Source: Lentzea tibetensis (lineage in GTDB: Bacteria > Actinomycetota > Actinomycetes > Mycobacteriales > Pseudonocardiaceae). From it: a stretch of DNA of 48,421 nucleotides. Below, piece by piece: positions 8,422 through 16,285 of this stretch. Location: positions 1 to 48,421 of the forward strand of contig NZ_VOBR01000045.1 of assembly GCF_007845675.1 (NCBI RefSeq). Direction: 5' to 3'. Below the pieces are notes generated by a model. The model was not told the origin of the DNA. It saw nothing but the letters and a program-made list of their open reading frames with translations, and did not search any database. How positions within the stretch are numbered: position 1 is the stretch's first letter; every line of letters begins with the position of its first letter. A program made the position numbers and the translations under genes.

Positions 8422-9516
8422 TCACGCGCCAATCAAATTGCCGCTCAGCGGACATCCGACCGGCACCTCGAGTGGCGCGCGGAACGACAGCAGCTTCAGC
8501 ATCGGCGGCGGTCCCGCGGACGCCAGCCGCAGGTCGGGCAGGCGCTGGGCGACGGTCCGCAGCACGACGGCCGCCTCCAGCCTGGCGAGGCCGGCACCGA
8601 GGCAGTAGTGCCGCCCGTAGCCGAACGCCAGGTGCCGCCCGCGGTCGTCGAACGCCCCGGCGAGCAGCAGCACCAGCTCCGCACCGGCTGGCAGGTCCAC
8701 CCCGGCGAGCGTGACGGGCCGCGCGGTCACCCGCCGCCACGTCACGACCGGCGGCACCTCGCGCAGCACGTCCTCGACGACGTCCTCCGCCACGCCCGGC
8801 AGTGCCAGCCGCGACCACAGTGGACGGTCGCGCAACGCGCGGTCGAACGCGACCGACAGCAGCTGCGTCGTCGTCTCCTGGCCGGCGATGAGCAGGAAGT
8901 AGCAGAGGCCGGCCGCCTCTTCGGCCGTGACGCCGTGGTCGGCGAGCGCCGCGAACAGGTCGCCGTCGCGCGCGTGGAACCGCTTCACGAGCCACTGGTG
9001 GAACTCCCCCACCGGCCCGGCGAGCTCCAGCTGCCGCTCGGGCGTGACGTCGCCCCAGAAGAACTCCAGCGACGCGGTGCTCCACGCCTTGAGCGCCGGA
9101 ACGTCCACTCCGGACAGTCCGAGCACCTCCATCAGCACGATGCACGGCAGGTCCCACGCGAGGTCGCGCACGAGATCGGCGCCACCGAGCCGTTCCGCGG
9201 TGAGCTCGGCGATCCGCGGTTCCATCGCGGCGACCCGCGCGGGCGTCAGGAACGAGGCGACGAGACGCCGCAGCCCCGAGTGCGACGCGCCGGAGTTGTT
9301 GGCCAGCGTCGGCGGCAGCGTGAACCGGGCCCGCACCAGCTCGCGCAACGCGGCCGGGCGCACCGGCGTGACGGCGGTCAGCGCGTTGTCCGGGAGGTAC
9401 GCGGCGGGGTCGGCGAGCACCGCGCGCACGGCGTCGTAGCCGGACACCACCCACCGCCCGTCGAGGTGGTGGACCGGCGCGGGCAGGTCGTCCCGGGTCA
9501 GCGAGAACAGGTCCAC
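8422..9516 (-). CDS. Cytochrome P450
   Basis: 364 residues, somewhat short for a bacterial P450 (about 400); the N-terminal region is abbreviated. The heme-binding loop FGYGRHYCLG contains the thiolate cysteine at residue 305, the I-helix oxygen-activation motif AGQETT is present, and the K-helix ExxR is EDVLR. It is a soluble class I type enzyme needing external ferredoxin and reductase, none of which is nearby. Its GTG start is 38 bases from the divergent bioF start, and it is followed after 26 bases by the aldolase-like gene. Substrate unknown; the position beside bioF recalls the pimeloyl-forming P450 BioI but there is no sequence reason to equate them. Confidence 0.9.
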   Translation of the reverse strand: MDLFSLTRDDLPAPVHHLDGRWVVSGYDAVRAVLADPAAYLPDNALTAVTPVRPAALRELVRARFTLPPTLANNSGASHSGLRRLVASFLTPARVAAMEPRIAELTAERLGGADLVRDLAWDLPCIVLMEVLGLSGVDVPALKAWSTASLEFFWGDVTPERQLELAGPVGEFHQWLVKRFHARDGDLFAALADHGVTAEEAAGLCYFLLIAGQETTTQLLSVAFDRALRDRPLWSRLALPGVAEDVVEDVLREVPPVVTWRRVTARPVTLAGVDLPAGAELVLLLAGAFDDRGRHLAFGYGRHYCLGAGLARLEAAVVLRTVAQRLPDLRLASAGPPPMLKLLSFRAPLEVPVGCPLSGNLIGA

Positions 9517-9554
9517 GCAGCGGAACGGTAGCCGCAGGATGCGAGACTGCAGCG

Positions 9555-10730
9555 GTGACCGTGAGCACAGGTGAGTCGACTTTCGACTGGATCGACGTCC
9601 GCGCCGACGCGCGTGCCAAGGCGGGCCTCGCGCGCAGGCTGCGCCCCCGCCAGGCCGACTCGACGGACCTCGACCTGGCGAGCAACGACTACCTCGGCCT
9701 CGCCCGCGACAAGCGCGTCTGCGGCGCCGCCGCGGCCGCGACGCTGCGCTGGGGCGCGGGCTCCACCGGGTCGCGCCTGGTCACCGGCAGCACCGAACTG
9801 CACGCCGAGCTGGAGTACGAGCTGGCGAACTTCTGCGGCTCCCAGTCCGCGCTGGTGTTCTCCAGCGGCTACGCGGCGAACCTCGGCGCGCTCACCGCGC
9901 TGAGCGGTCCCGGCACGGCCATCGTCGCGGACCAGCACATCCACGCCTCGCTCATCGACGGCACGCGCCTGTCGAAGGCCGACGTCGTCGTCGCGGGCCA
10001 CTGCGACGTGGCACAGGTCACGCACGCCCTGCAGACGCGCGGCAAGCGCCGCGCACTGGTCGTGACGGACTCGGTGTTCTCCGTGGACGGCGACCTGGCC
10101 CCGTTGAAGGAGCTGGCCGACGCCTGCCGCGAGCACGACGCCGCGCTGATCGTCGACGACGCGCACGGCCTGGGCGTGGTCGGTCCCGGCGGCCGCGGCG
10201 CCGTGGCCGATGCGGGCCTGGCCAGGTCGGCGGACGTGGTCACCACCCTGACCCTGTCGAAGTCGCTGGGTGCGCAGGGCGGCGCGGTGCTCGGCCCGAG
10301 CCGGGTGATCCGGCACCTCGTCGACACCGCCCGCACGTTCATCTTCGACACCGGACTGGCCCCGAGCAGCGCCGCCGCGGCGCTGGCCGCGATCAAGATC
10401 CTCCGCGAGGAGCCGGACCGCCCCGCGCAGGCGCTGAACGTCGCCCACGAGCTGAGCAACCGCCTCGCCGAGGCCGGTTTCCACACCAGCACGCCCACCG
10501 CGGCCGTCGTGAGCGTCCGCGCGCCCAGCCCCGAGCAGGCGTTCGCGTGGGCCGAGGCGTGCCGCACCAACGGCGTCGTCGTCGGCTGCTTCCGCCCGCC
10601 GTCGGTGCCGGACCAGATCTCCCGCCTGCGCCTCACCGCGCGCGCCGACCTGTCCGAGGCCGACATCGAGCGCGCGGTCCGCGTGATCACCGAGTGCGCC
10701 GCGACGGCGGGTGTGGAGACCCGCCGCTAG
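9555..10730 (+). CDS. bioF: 8-amino-7-oxononanoate synthase
   Basis: 391 residues, standard for BioF, which condenses pimeloyl-ACP (or CoA) with L-alanine in biotin synthesis. Motifs: LASNDYLGLA near the start, GAGSTGSRLVTGS, VTDSVFSVDGD, the Asp/His pair in IVDDAHGLGVVG, and the PLP lysine K236 in LTLSKSLGAQGG. Starts at GTG 9555 (a second GTG two codons on). No other bio gene is in the window, so KBL-type alpha-oxoamine synthase cannot be strictly excluded, but the motifs favour BioF. Confidence 0.9.
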   Translation: MTVSTGESTFDWIDVRADARAKAGLARRLRPRQADSTDLDLASNDYLGLARDKRVCGAAAAATLRWGAGSTGSRLVTGSTELHAELEYELANFCGSQSALVFSSGYAANLGALTALSGPGTAIVADQHIHASLIDGTRLSKADVVVAGHCDVAQVTHALQTRGKRRALVVTDSVFSVDGDLAPLKELADACREHDAALIVDDAHGLGVVGPGGRGAVADAGLARSADVVTTLTLSKSLGAQGGAVLGPSRVIRHLVDTARTFIFDTGLAPSSAAAALAAIKILREEPDRPAQALNVAHELSNRLAEAGFHTSTPTAAVVSVRAPSPEQAFAWAEACRTNGVVVGCFRPPSVPDQISRLRLTARADLSEADIERAVRVITECAATAGVETRR

Positions 10731-10763
10731 CGGTCACCGCAGGGGCGCGGTTGATGCCATGAG

Positions 10764-11216
10764 CTAGCGGCGCATCCGCAGGTGCGGGATGCCGTCCTCG
10801 ATGAACTCGGCGCCTTCGGGCTCGAACCCGAAGGTCGAGTAGAAGTCGGCGACGTACACCTGGGCGTCGAGCACGCAGGGCGCACCACCCACGTCCACCA
10901 GCGCGGCCTCGACCAGTCTGCGGCTGAACCCGCACCCCCGCGCGGCCCGCGCCGTGCACACCCGTCCGATGCGGAAGCTCCCGTCCGCCTCCTCCAGCAG
11001 CCGCAGGTAGGCGACGGGCGCGGAGTGCCCGTCGGTCTCCAGCCAGAAGTGCCGGGTGGTCGGCTCGAGGTCGCGGGAGTCCATGTCGAGGTACAGGCAG
11101 GTCTGCTCGATGACGAAGACCTCGCCGCGCAGCTTGAGGAGCGCGTAGAGCTGGGCCGTGGTCAGGTCGGCGGCCCAGAGCCTGCGCAGGGTGGCGGGGA
11201 ACGGTGATGTGCGCAC
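10764..11216 (-). CDS. ElaA-family GNAT acetyltransferase
   Basis: 150 residues from GTG 11216. The N-terminus LTTAQLYALLKLRGEVFVIEQ is the hallmark of ElaA-type GNAT proteins, followed by an acetyl-CoA loop variant (RVCTARAARGCGFSRRLVEAAL) and a C-terminal YSTFGFEPEG...EDGIPHLRM strand. Substrate unknown. A longer frame from 11285 overlaps the end of the protease gene and adds residues with no family similarity, so the shorter start, 13 bases after the protease stop, is preferred although it lacks a clear ribosome site. Confidence 0.85.
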   Translation of the reverse strand: MRTSPFPATLRRLWAADLTTAQLYALLKLRGEVFVIEQTCLYLDMDSRDLEPTTRHFWLETDGHSAPVAYLRLLEEADGSFRIGRVCTARAARGCGFSRRLVEAALVDVGGAPCVLDAQVYVADFYSTFGFEPEGAEFIEDGIPHLRMRR

Positions 11217-11229
11217 CGCACAAGGGGTA

Positions 11230-11961
11230 TCAGACGCCGAGTACCGATCGGTAGTACGAGAGTCGGGTGTACGCGCCTGGCTCACCCGGCCGCGCGCAGC
11301 CGCGTCCGTACGACACGACGCCTGCGAGCCTGCCGCGCACGACCAGCGGGCCGCCCGAGTCGCCGGTGCAGGCGTCCCTGGTGCCGCGACCGGCGCACAG
11401 CATCGAGCCAGCCCGGTAGTCCGGGTCGAGCCGGGAGCACTCGGCGTCGCCGAGGATCGGCAGGCGCACCTGGCGCAGCACCGGTGACGGCTGGTCCAGT
11501 TCGCCCGTGCGGCCCCAGCCGAGGACGGTGCCCTCGGTGCCGGTGTCGCCGACGGCGATCGTCCGGTAGGGCAGGGAGTGCGCCAGCGTCAGCACGGCCA
11601 CGTCGTCGCCGTGCGCGACGTCGCGGTACTCGGGGTGGCGCCAGACGGAGCGGACCAAGACCTCGACGCCGTCGCGTTCGCGCAGGTCAGAGCGGCCGGC
11701 GACGACGCGGACCGCGGAGGCGGACCGCTGGCTCGAGCTGAACACGCCCTTGTCCGTGACGCAGTGCGCGGCCGTCACGACCTTCTCCGGGGTGACGAGC
11801 GAACCGCCGCACACCAGCTGGCCGTCCGGCGTGGTGATCGCCACAACCCAGGGTGTGTCCGAGATCCGCGCGGGCGAGCCGCCGACGATCGCCTCAGCGC
11901 TCTGCGCGCCGCTGACCAGCGCGATCACCGCCGCGACCACGGCATACCGCTTGACCCTCAC
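11230..11961 (-). CDS. Secreted trypsin-like serine protease (S1)
   Basis: 243 residues. A signal peptide (MRVKRYAVVAAVIALVSGAQSAEA) runs almost directly into the activated N-terminus IVGG, so any propeptide is very short. The triad is complete: His in TAAHC, Asp in DDVAVL, Ser in CTGDSGGPLVV. Six cysteines fit the chymotrypsin disulfide pattern. The Asp six residues before the serine (GTRDACTGDSGG) predicts trypsin-like cleavage after Arg/Lys. Followed by the ElaA-type gene; related proteases lie at 12.7-14.2 kb. Confidence 0.93.
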   Translation of the reverse strand: MRVKRYAVVAAVIALVSGAQSAEAIVGGSPARISDTPWVVAITTPDGQLVCGGSLVTPEKVVTAAHCVTDKGVFSSSQRSASAVRVVAGRSDLRERDGVEVLVRSVWRHPEYRDVAHGDDVAVLTLAHSLPYRTIAVGDTGTEGTVLGWGRTGELDQPSPVLRQVRLPILGDAECSRLDPDYRAGSMLCAGRGTRDACTGDSGGPLVVRGRLAGVVSYGRGCARPGEPGAYTRLSYYRSVLGV

Positions 11962-12033
11962 GGACCACTCCCCGTTGCACCAGGTGGACGAACGGTCACG
12001 AACCGTAGCGAACGCGCCAAGGCGGCGTCAAAA

Positions 12034-12074
12034 CCGAAGATTCTCTTGTTAGAGTCGTATCAGGCCGAAGATTC
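12034..12074. repeat. Direct repeat in the protease/lysE divergent promoter region
   Basis: CCGAAGATTC occurs at 12034-12043 and again at 12065-12074, 31 bases apart (about three helical turns), inside the 149-base gap between the protease start (11961) and lysE start (12111). Both copies are followed by a TGTTA. This could be a regulator site for either promoter; no other feature is seen in the gap. Confidence 0.4.
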
Positions 12075-12110
12075 CACGGCCTGTTATGCAGATCACGGGG
12101 GTAATGTCCG

Positions 12111-12719
12111 GTGTACTTCGACTTCGGCCAGGTTCCGGCCTTCCTCATCGCGTGCGCGGTCGTCATCGTGACACCGGGCGTGGACGCCTTCCTGCTGCTG
12201 CGGACGTCGATGCGCTCGGGCACCCGCGCCGGGCTGCTCGCGCTCGCCGGGATCCACACCGCCGCGGCCGTGCAGGTCGGGCTCGTGATCTCCGGTCTCG
12301 GCGTGGTGCTGGCCCGCTACCCGATGGTGCTCACGGCGTTGCGCTGGATCGGCGCGGCCTACCTGCTCTACCTCGCGGTGACGATCGCGCGCGGCCTGCT
12401 CAGGCGGACCGACGGCCCGGCCGACGAGGTGGTCGGCGAGCGGCCGTTCCGGCAGGGCTTCCTGACCAACATCACGAACCCGAAGATGCTGCTGTTCTCG
12501 CTGGCGTTCCTGCCGCAGTTCATCGGCGCCGGCCAGCCCGCCGCGCAGCTGACCCTGCTCGCGGTCGTGTTCCTCGGGCTCGCCGCCGCGTGGGAGCTGC
12601 TGATCGTGCTGGCGGCGAGCCGCGTCGCGGGCAGGCTGCACCGTCCGGGCGTGACGACCGCGCTCGACGCGGTGTGCGCGGCCGTCTTCCTGACGATGTC
12701 CGTCGGCCTGGTCGTCTAG
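12111..12719 (+). CDS. LysE/RhtB-family amino acid exporter
   Basis: 202 residues with five to six hydrophobic segments. The N-terminal signature VTPGVDAFLLLRTSMRSG corresponds to the LysE/RhtB G-P motif region, and the second signature FLTNITNPKMLLFSLAFLPQF is the well conserved NPK...FLPQF motif. Such inner-membrane proteins export amino acids or their derivatives; the substrate cannot be told from sequence. GTG start at 12111. Convergent with the next protease gene: both stop codons share the tetranucleotide CTAG at 12716-12719. Confidence 0.92.
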   Translation: MYFDFGQVPAFLIACAVVIVTPGVDAFLLLRTSMRSGTRAGLLALAGIHTAAAVQVGLVISGLGVVLARYPMVLTALRWIGAAYLLYLAVTIARGLLRRTDGPADEVVGERPFRQGFLTNITNPKMLLFSLAFLPQFIGAGQPAAQLTLLAVVFLGLAAAWELLIVLAASRVAGRLHRPGVTTALDAVCAAVFLTMSVGLVV

Positions 12720-13435
12720 CTCAGGTACGCCGTCACTCGCGTGTAGACACCGGGCTGGCCGGGACGCGCGCATCCCTTGCCCCACGAGACGATCCCGGCG
12801 AGCTTGCCGTTCACCACGAACGGCCCGCCGGAGTCGTCGGTGCACGAGTCGACGCCGCCCTGCGGGAGGCCGGCGCAGAACATCGAGTCCGCCTGGTAGC
12901 TCGTGTAGGCGGCGGTGCACGCGGCGTCGGCCATGATCGGCACGGAAGCCTTGCGCAGCACCGGGCTCTTGTTCGTGTCGCCCTCGGCGAGCCTGCCCCA
13001 GCCGAGCACGGTGCCCGTGGTTCCCGCGAGGTAGGCGGAGCTGTCCGCGATCGGCAGCACCGGGCCCGGCAACGCGTTCGCGAGCGTCAGCAGCGCGATG
13101 TCCTTGCCCTGCTGGGGAATCGTGTACCCGCCCGCGATCTGGTACTGCGTCACCTTCGTGACCGCGCCCTGGGTGGTGGTCAGGTCGAGCCGCCCGGACA
13201 CGACGTAGATCGACGTGGGCGCCTTCTGGTAGACGCAGTGCGCGGCGGTCGCGACGAGCGCGGGGCCGACGAGCGCGCCACCGCAGTACTGGTAACCGCC
13301 CGCCGTCGTGAGCGCGACCATCCACGGGTACTCGGCGATGCTGCCGACGGGCGTGCCGCCGACGATGCGCGGATCCGCGCCCGCGGGCGCCGCCGTGACC
13401 AGGAACAGGGCCAGAACCGCTGCTGTGAGGCGCAT
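12716..13435 (-). CDS. Secreted S1-family protease with altered oxyanion hole
   Basis: 239 residues: signal peptide to about residue 20 (…APAGA), then DPRIVGG, His in TAAHC, Asp in GKDIALLTL, and Ser in CTDDSGGPFVV. The residue two before the catalytic serine is Asp rather than the nearly invariant glycine (Gly193 in chymotrypsin numbering), whose amide forms the oxyanion hole; the codons GACGAC are unambiguous. It may be a weakened protease, a specialised one, or a binding protein. The specificity Asp (GVDSC) is kept. The C-terminus ends early at RVTAYLS. It lies 18 bases downstream of the next protease gene, so the two may share a transcript. Confidence 0.9.
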   Translation of the reverse strand: MRLTAAVLALFLVTAAPAGADPRIVGGTPVGSIAEYPWMVALTTAGGYQYCGGALVGPALVATAAHCVYQKAPTSIYVVSGRLDLTTTQGAVTKVTQYQIAGGYTIPQQGKDIALLTLANALPGPVLPIADSSAYLAGTTGTVLGWGRLAEGDTNKSPVLRKASVPIMADAACTAAYTSYQADSMFCAGLPQGGVDSCTDDSGGPFVVNGKLAGIVSWGKGCARPGQPGVYTRVTAYLS

Positions 13436-13453
13436 GCGGTCACTGAACCGAGA

Positions 13454-14233
13454 TCACCGACCGGCGGCCACTCGAGCCGGAGAAGGCGACACGACCGAGT
13501 GAAGGTCGTCGGCGTAGGCGGACAGCCGGACGTACACGCCGGGCTTGCCGCGCCGCGCGCAGCCCTCGCCCCAGGACGTGACGCCGACGAGCTTGCCGTT
13601 CGCGACGATCGGGCCACCCGAGTCGCCCTGGCACGTGTCGACGCCGCCATCGGGGAAGCCCGCGCAGAACATGTCGGCCGCGATGAACTGGGGGTACGCG
13701 GCGCGGCACGCCGTCTCGGGCATCACCGGCACGCTCGCGGCCATCAGGAAGCGCGAGCCGTTGCCGTTCTCGCTGGTCCGGCCCCAGCCGAGCGCGGTCA
13801 GCTTCGTGCCGACCGCGTACAGCTCGCGGTCGGACCGGTCCGCGATCGGCAACGGCTGGTAGGACAACGGCTCCTTGAGAGTGAGCACCGCGACGTCCTC
13901 GCCTGAGTCCGCGGACGAGTACTTCGGGTGCACCCACACCTCGGCCGGAGTGACCGCGTCGCCGGCCTTCTTGTCCTGCTTGTCCTCGCGTCCGGCGACG
14001 ACCCGCAGGCTCGCCGCCGACCGTCCGGCCGCGCAGTGCGCGGCGGTGAGCACCTTCGACGGTGCGACGAGGGTGCCACCGCAGAACTGGAAGCCGGTCG
14101 AGTCGGTCAGGTAGACGACCCAGGGGTTGTCCTCGATCCGGGCGCGTTCGCCGCCCACGATCTGGACGTCCGCCTGCGCAACGCCGCTGACCAGGAACAG
14201 GAGGGCCGAGAGCACTACCCCGAGTCGTCGCAT
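13454..14233 (-). CDS. Secreted trypsin-like serine protease (S1)
   Basis: 259 residues with signal peptide MRRLGVVLSALLFLVSGVAQA, then DVQIVGG. Full triad: TAAHC, EDVAVLTL, CQGDSGGPIVA with Gly193 intact, and GVDTC giving trypsin-like specificity. Paralogous to the 12.7 kb protease (same GLPxGGVD/CAG motifs around the active site), so the pair probably arose by tandem duplication. Followed 18 bases later by that paralog; starts 15 bases after the stop of the M48 peptidase gene. Confidence 0.93.
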   Translation of the reverse strand: MRRLGVVLSALLFLVSGVAQADVQIVGGERARIEDNPWVVYLTDSTGFQFCGGTLVAPSKVLTAAHCAAGRSAASLRVVAGREDKQDKKAGDAVTPAEVWVHPKYSSADSGEDVAVLTLKEPLSYQPLPIADRSDRELYAVGTKLTALGWGRTSENGNGSRFLMAASVPVMPETACRAAYPQFIAADMFCAGFPDGGVDTCQGDSGGPIVANGKLVGVTSWGEGCARRGKPGVYVRLSAYADDLHSVVSPSPARVAAGR

Positions 14234-14248
14234 GACCCTAGAGAGTAG

Positions 14249-15292
14249 TCACTCCGTTGCTCCGTTCGGAGCAAACCTGCTCCAAACCCTCCCCGCGGTG
14301 CCGGCGACGGTCTCGCCGACCTCGTTGATGACCTTGATCAGCGGGTCGGTGGAGTTCGCCATCGACTCCTTGTACGAGCGGGCCGCGGACTTGATGTCCT
14401 CGGAGAAGTTGTTCGACGGGCTGTCGTCCTCACGGCGCGCGTAGGTGCCGGTGAGGATGTCGCGGTACTCCTCGCTCGCGGACCAGCGCTGCAGCTCGGC
14501 CGCGCGGACGACGACCAGCGGGTGCGACCGGCGCTCGGTGTGCAGGAGCTTGAGCAGGCTGTCGCGGACGTCCTCGACCTCCTGGTACTCCTTCGCCTGG
14601 GCGAGGAACTCGCTCGTGTCGATCTGCTTCGCGTCCATGCCGCCCGCGAGCGCGATGTGCCCGCGCAGCGCGGCCTGGGGGTCCTGGCAGGCCAGCAGGC
14701 CGGCGCGGTCGCAGGAGAGCTCGGTCTTGCGCTGCCACTCGTAGAGCGCGGCGATGATCGCGCGCATCGCCAGGTACCCGGCGGGCAGCCAGCCGAGCGA
14801 CCGCTGCAGGCCCAGCAGCCTGCGCAGGATCGTCGAGTACAGCGCGTGGCCGGACATGACGTGGCCCATCTCGTGCCCGATCACCCAGCGCAGCGTCTCG
14901 TGGTCGACCAGGTCGACGAGCCCGGTCGAGAGCACGATGAACGGCTGGTCGATGCCGTAGGTGCCGGCAAACGCTTGCGCGTCGCGCTCGACGTAGATGT
15001 CGGGCACCGGGTCGAGGTCGAGCGTCGCGGCGACCTCGTTGCGGAGCCGGTCGATCGACGGGTACGCCTTCGGCCCGACCCGGATCGAGGACGCGACCTG
15101 CAGCAACCGCTCGCCGCGCTCGGTGAACGCGCCCGCCACGGCCTGCAGGATGGGCCCGATGCCGGGCACCGCGCGCAGCACCGCGAGCGCGCCGCGGTCC
15201 GCCGGGTGTTCGTAGGCACGCGGGCTCAGCCCTGGAAAACGCACCCTGGATGTCTGTTCGATGTCCCCAGTCACGGGGTCCAGATTAGACAC
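14249..15292 (-). CDS. M48-family zinc metallopeptidase
   Basis: 347 residues from GTG 15292. The zinc motif HEMGH is at residues 140-144 (WVIGHEMGHVMSGHAL), and the third ligand is likely the Glu in KTELSCDRAG. The arrangement is that of soluble or peripheral M48B/C (Ste24/HtpX-like) peptidases; it has one hydrophobic stretch after the active site (SLGWLPAGYLAMRAIIAAL) but lacks the multiple helices of HtpX. The start is not certain: an in-frame GTG at VTGDIEQ could also serve, and longer frames reach into the divergent hydrolase. Physiological target unknown. Confidence 0.87.
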   Translation of the reverse strand: MSNLDPVTGDIEQTSRVRFPGLSPRAYEHPADRGALAVLRAVPGIGPILQAVAGAFTERGERLLQVASSIRVGPKAYPSIDRLRNEVAATLDLDPVPDIYVERDAQAFAGTYGIDQPFIVLSTGLVDLVDHETLRWVIGHEMGHVMSGHALYSTILRRLLGLQRSLGWLPAGYLAMRAIIAALYEWQRKTELSCDRAGLLACQDPQAALRGHIALAGGMDAKQIDTSEFLAQAKEYQEVEDVRDSLLKLLHTERRSHPLVVVRAAELQRWSASEEYRDILTGTYARREDDSPSNNFSEDIKSAARSYKESMANSTDPLIKVINEVGETVAGTAGRVWSRFAPNGATE

Positions 15293-15345
15293 GATCCGGC
15301 GTCGGCTGTCTTGATTCGCGGTTTTCGCGAGGCACACTGTCCGCC

Positions 15346-16251
15346 GTGACCTCTGACGACACCCGGATCCTGCCGCTCGGCGACGATGTCGTCGCCACAC
15401 TGCTGCGCCGCCGCGCCGCGTCGCCGGACAAGGGCGCCATTCTGTACGTGCACGGCTTCGCCGACTACTTCTTCCAGGAGCACGTCGCGGACCACTACAC
15501 GGCGCAGGGCTACGACTTCTACGCCATCGACCTGCGCGGCTACGGCCGGTCGCTGCGTCCCGGCGTGCCGCCGAACTACACCACCGACATGGCGGTGTAC
15601 TACGACGAGCTCGACCAGGCCGTTCAGGCGATCCGCACGGAGGACGGCCACTCGCGGCTGGTCGTCGTCGGCCACTCGACGGGCGGGCTGATCACGTCGC
15701 TGTGGGCGCACGAGCGGCGCGACGCGGGCGTCGTCGACGCGCTGGTGCTGAACAGCCCGTGGCTCGACGTGGTGGAGCCGCCGCCGGTCCGCAAGCTGGT
15801 GAAGTTCCTCGGCCGCCGGTTCCCGCACCTGAAGATCCGCGGCGGGCTCGGTGACGTCTACGGGCGCAGCATCCACAGCGACCACCACGGCGAGTGGGCG
15901 TTCGACCTGACGATGAAGCCGCTCGACGGTTTCCCGGTGCTGGCCGGGTGGATCCGCGCGATCCTGCTGGCGCAGGAGAAGGTCCAGGGCGGCCTGGACG
16001 TGCGCGTCCCGGTGCTGCTGCTGCACTCCGACCGCAGCCTGCTGACGATGAAGAAGTGGTCGCAGGAGGCGATGACCGCCGACCTCGTGATCGAGGTGGA
16101 GCACATGCGCAAGTGGGGCCCGAAGATCGGCTCCGACGTGACGCTCGTCGAGATCCCCGGCGGTCTGCACGACCTGTTCCTGTCGCCGGAGCCCGTCCGC
16201 ACGCGTGCGTTGACCGAGGTGGACTCCTTCCTGGCCCGACAATTCGCTTGA
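15346..16251 (+). CDS. Alpha/beta hydrolase, monoacylglycerol-lipase-like
   Basis: 301 residues, cytoplasmic. Oxyanion motif YVHGFADYF, nucleophile Ser in VVGHSTGGL, and a catalytic His in GGLHDLFLS near the C-terminus; the acid is probably the Asp in LLHSDRSL. The layout resembles serine aminopeptidase S33 / Hydrolase_4 (monoacylglycerol lipase and lysophospholipase) proteins. Starts at GTG 15346, 53 bases from the divergent M48 gene. Confidence 0.88.
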   Translation: MTSDDTRILPLGDDVVATLLRRRAASPDKGAILYVHGFADYFFQEHVADHYTAQGYDFYAIDLRGYGRSLRPGVPPNYTTDMAVYYDELDQAVQAIRTEDGHSRLVVVGHSTGGLITSLWAHERRDAGVVDALVLNSPWLDVVEPPPVRKLVKFLGRRFPHLKIRGGLGDVYGRSIHSDHHGEWAFDLTMKPLDGFPVLAGWIRAILLAQEKVQGGLDVRVPVLLLHSDRSLLTMKKWSQEAMTADLVIEVEHMRKWGPKIGSDVTLVEIPGGLHDLFLSPEPVRTRALTEVDSFLARQFA

Positions 16252-16285
16252 CCTCGACCTAAGTCGACGTTCCAGACTTTCCGTC

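Noticed and set aside
8422-10730. P450-bioF pair as a BioI-type pimelate pathway
   Set aside because: The genes are divergent, the P450 shows no BioI-specific feature I can point to, and no other bio gene is adjacent.
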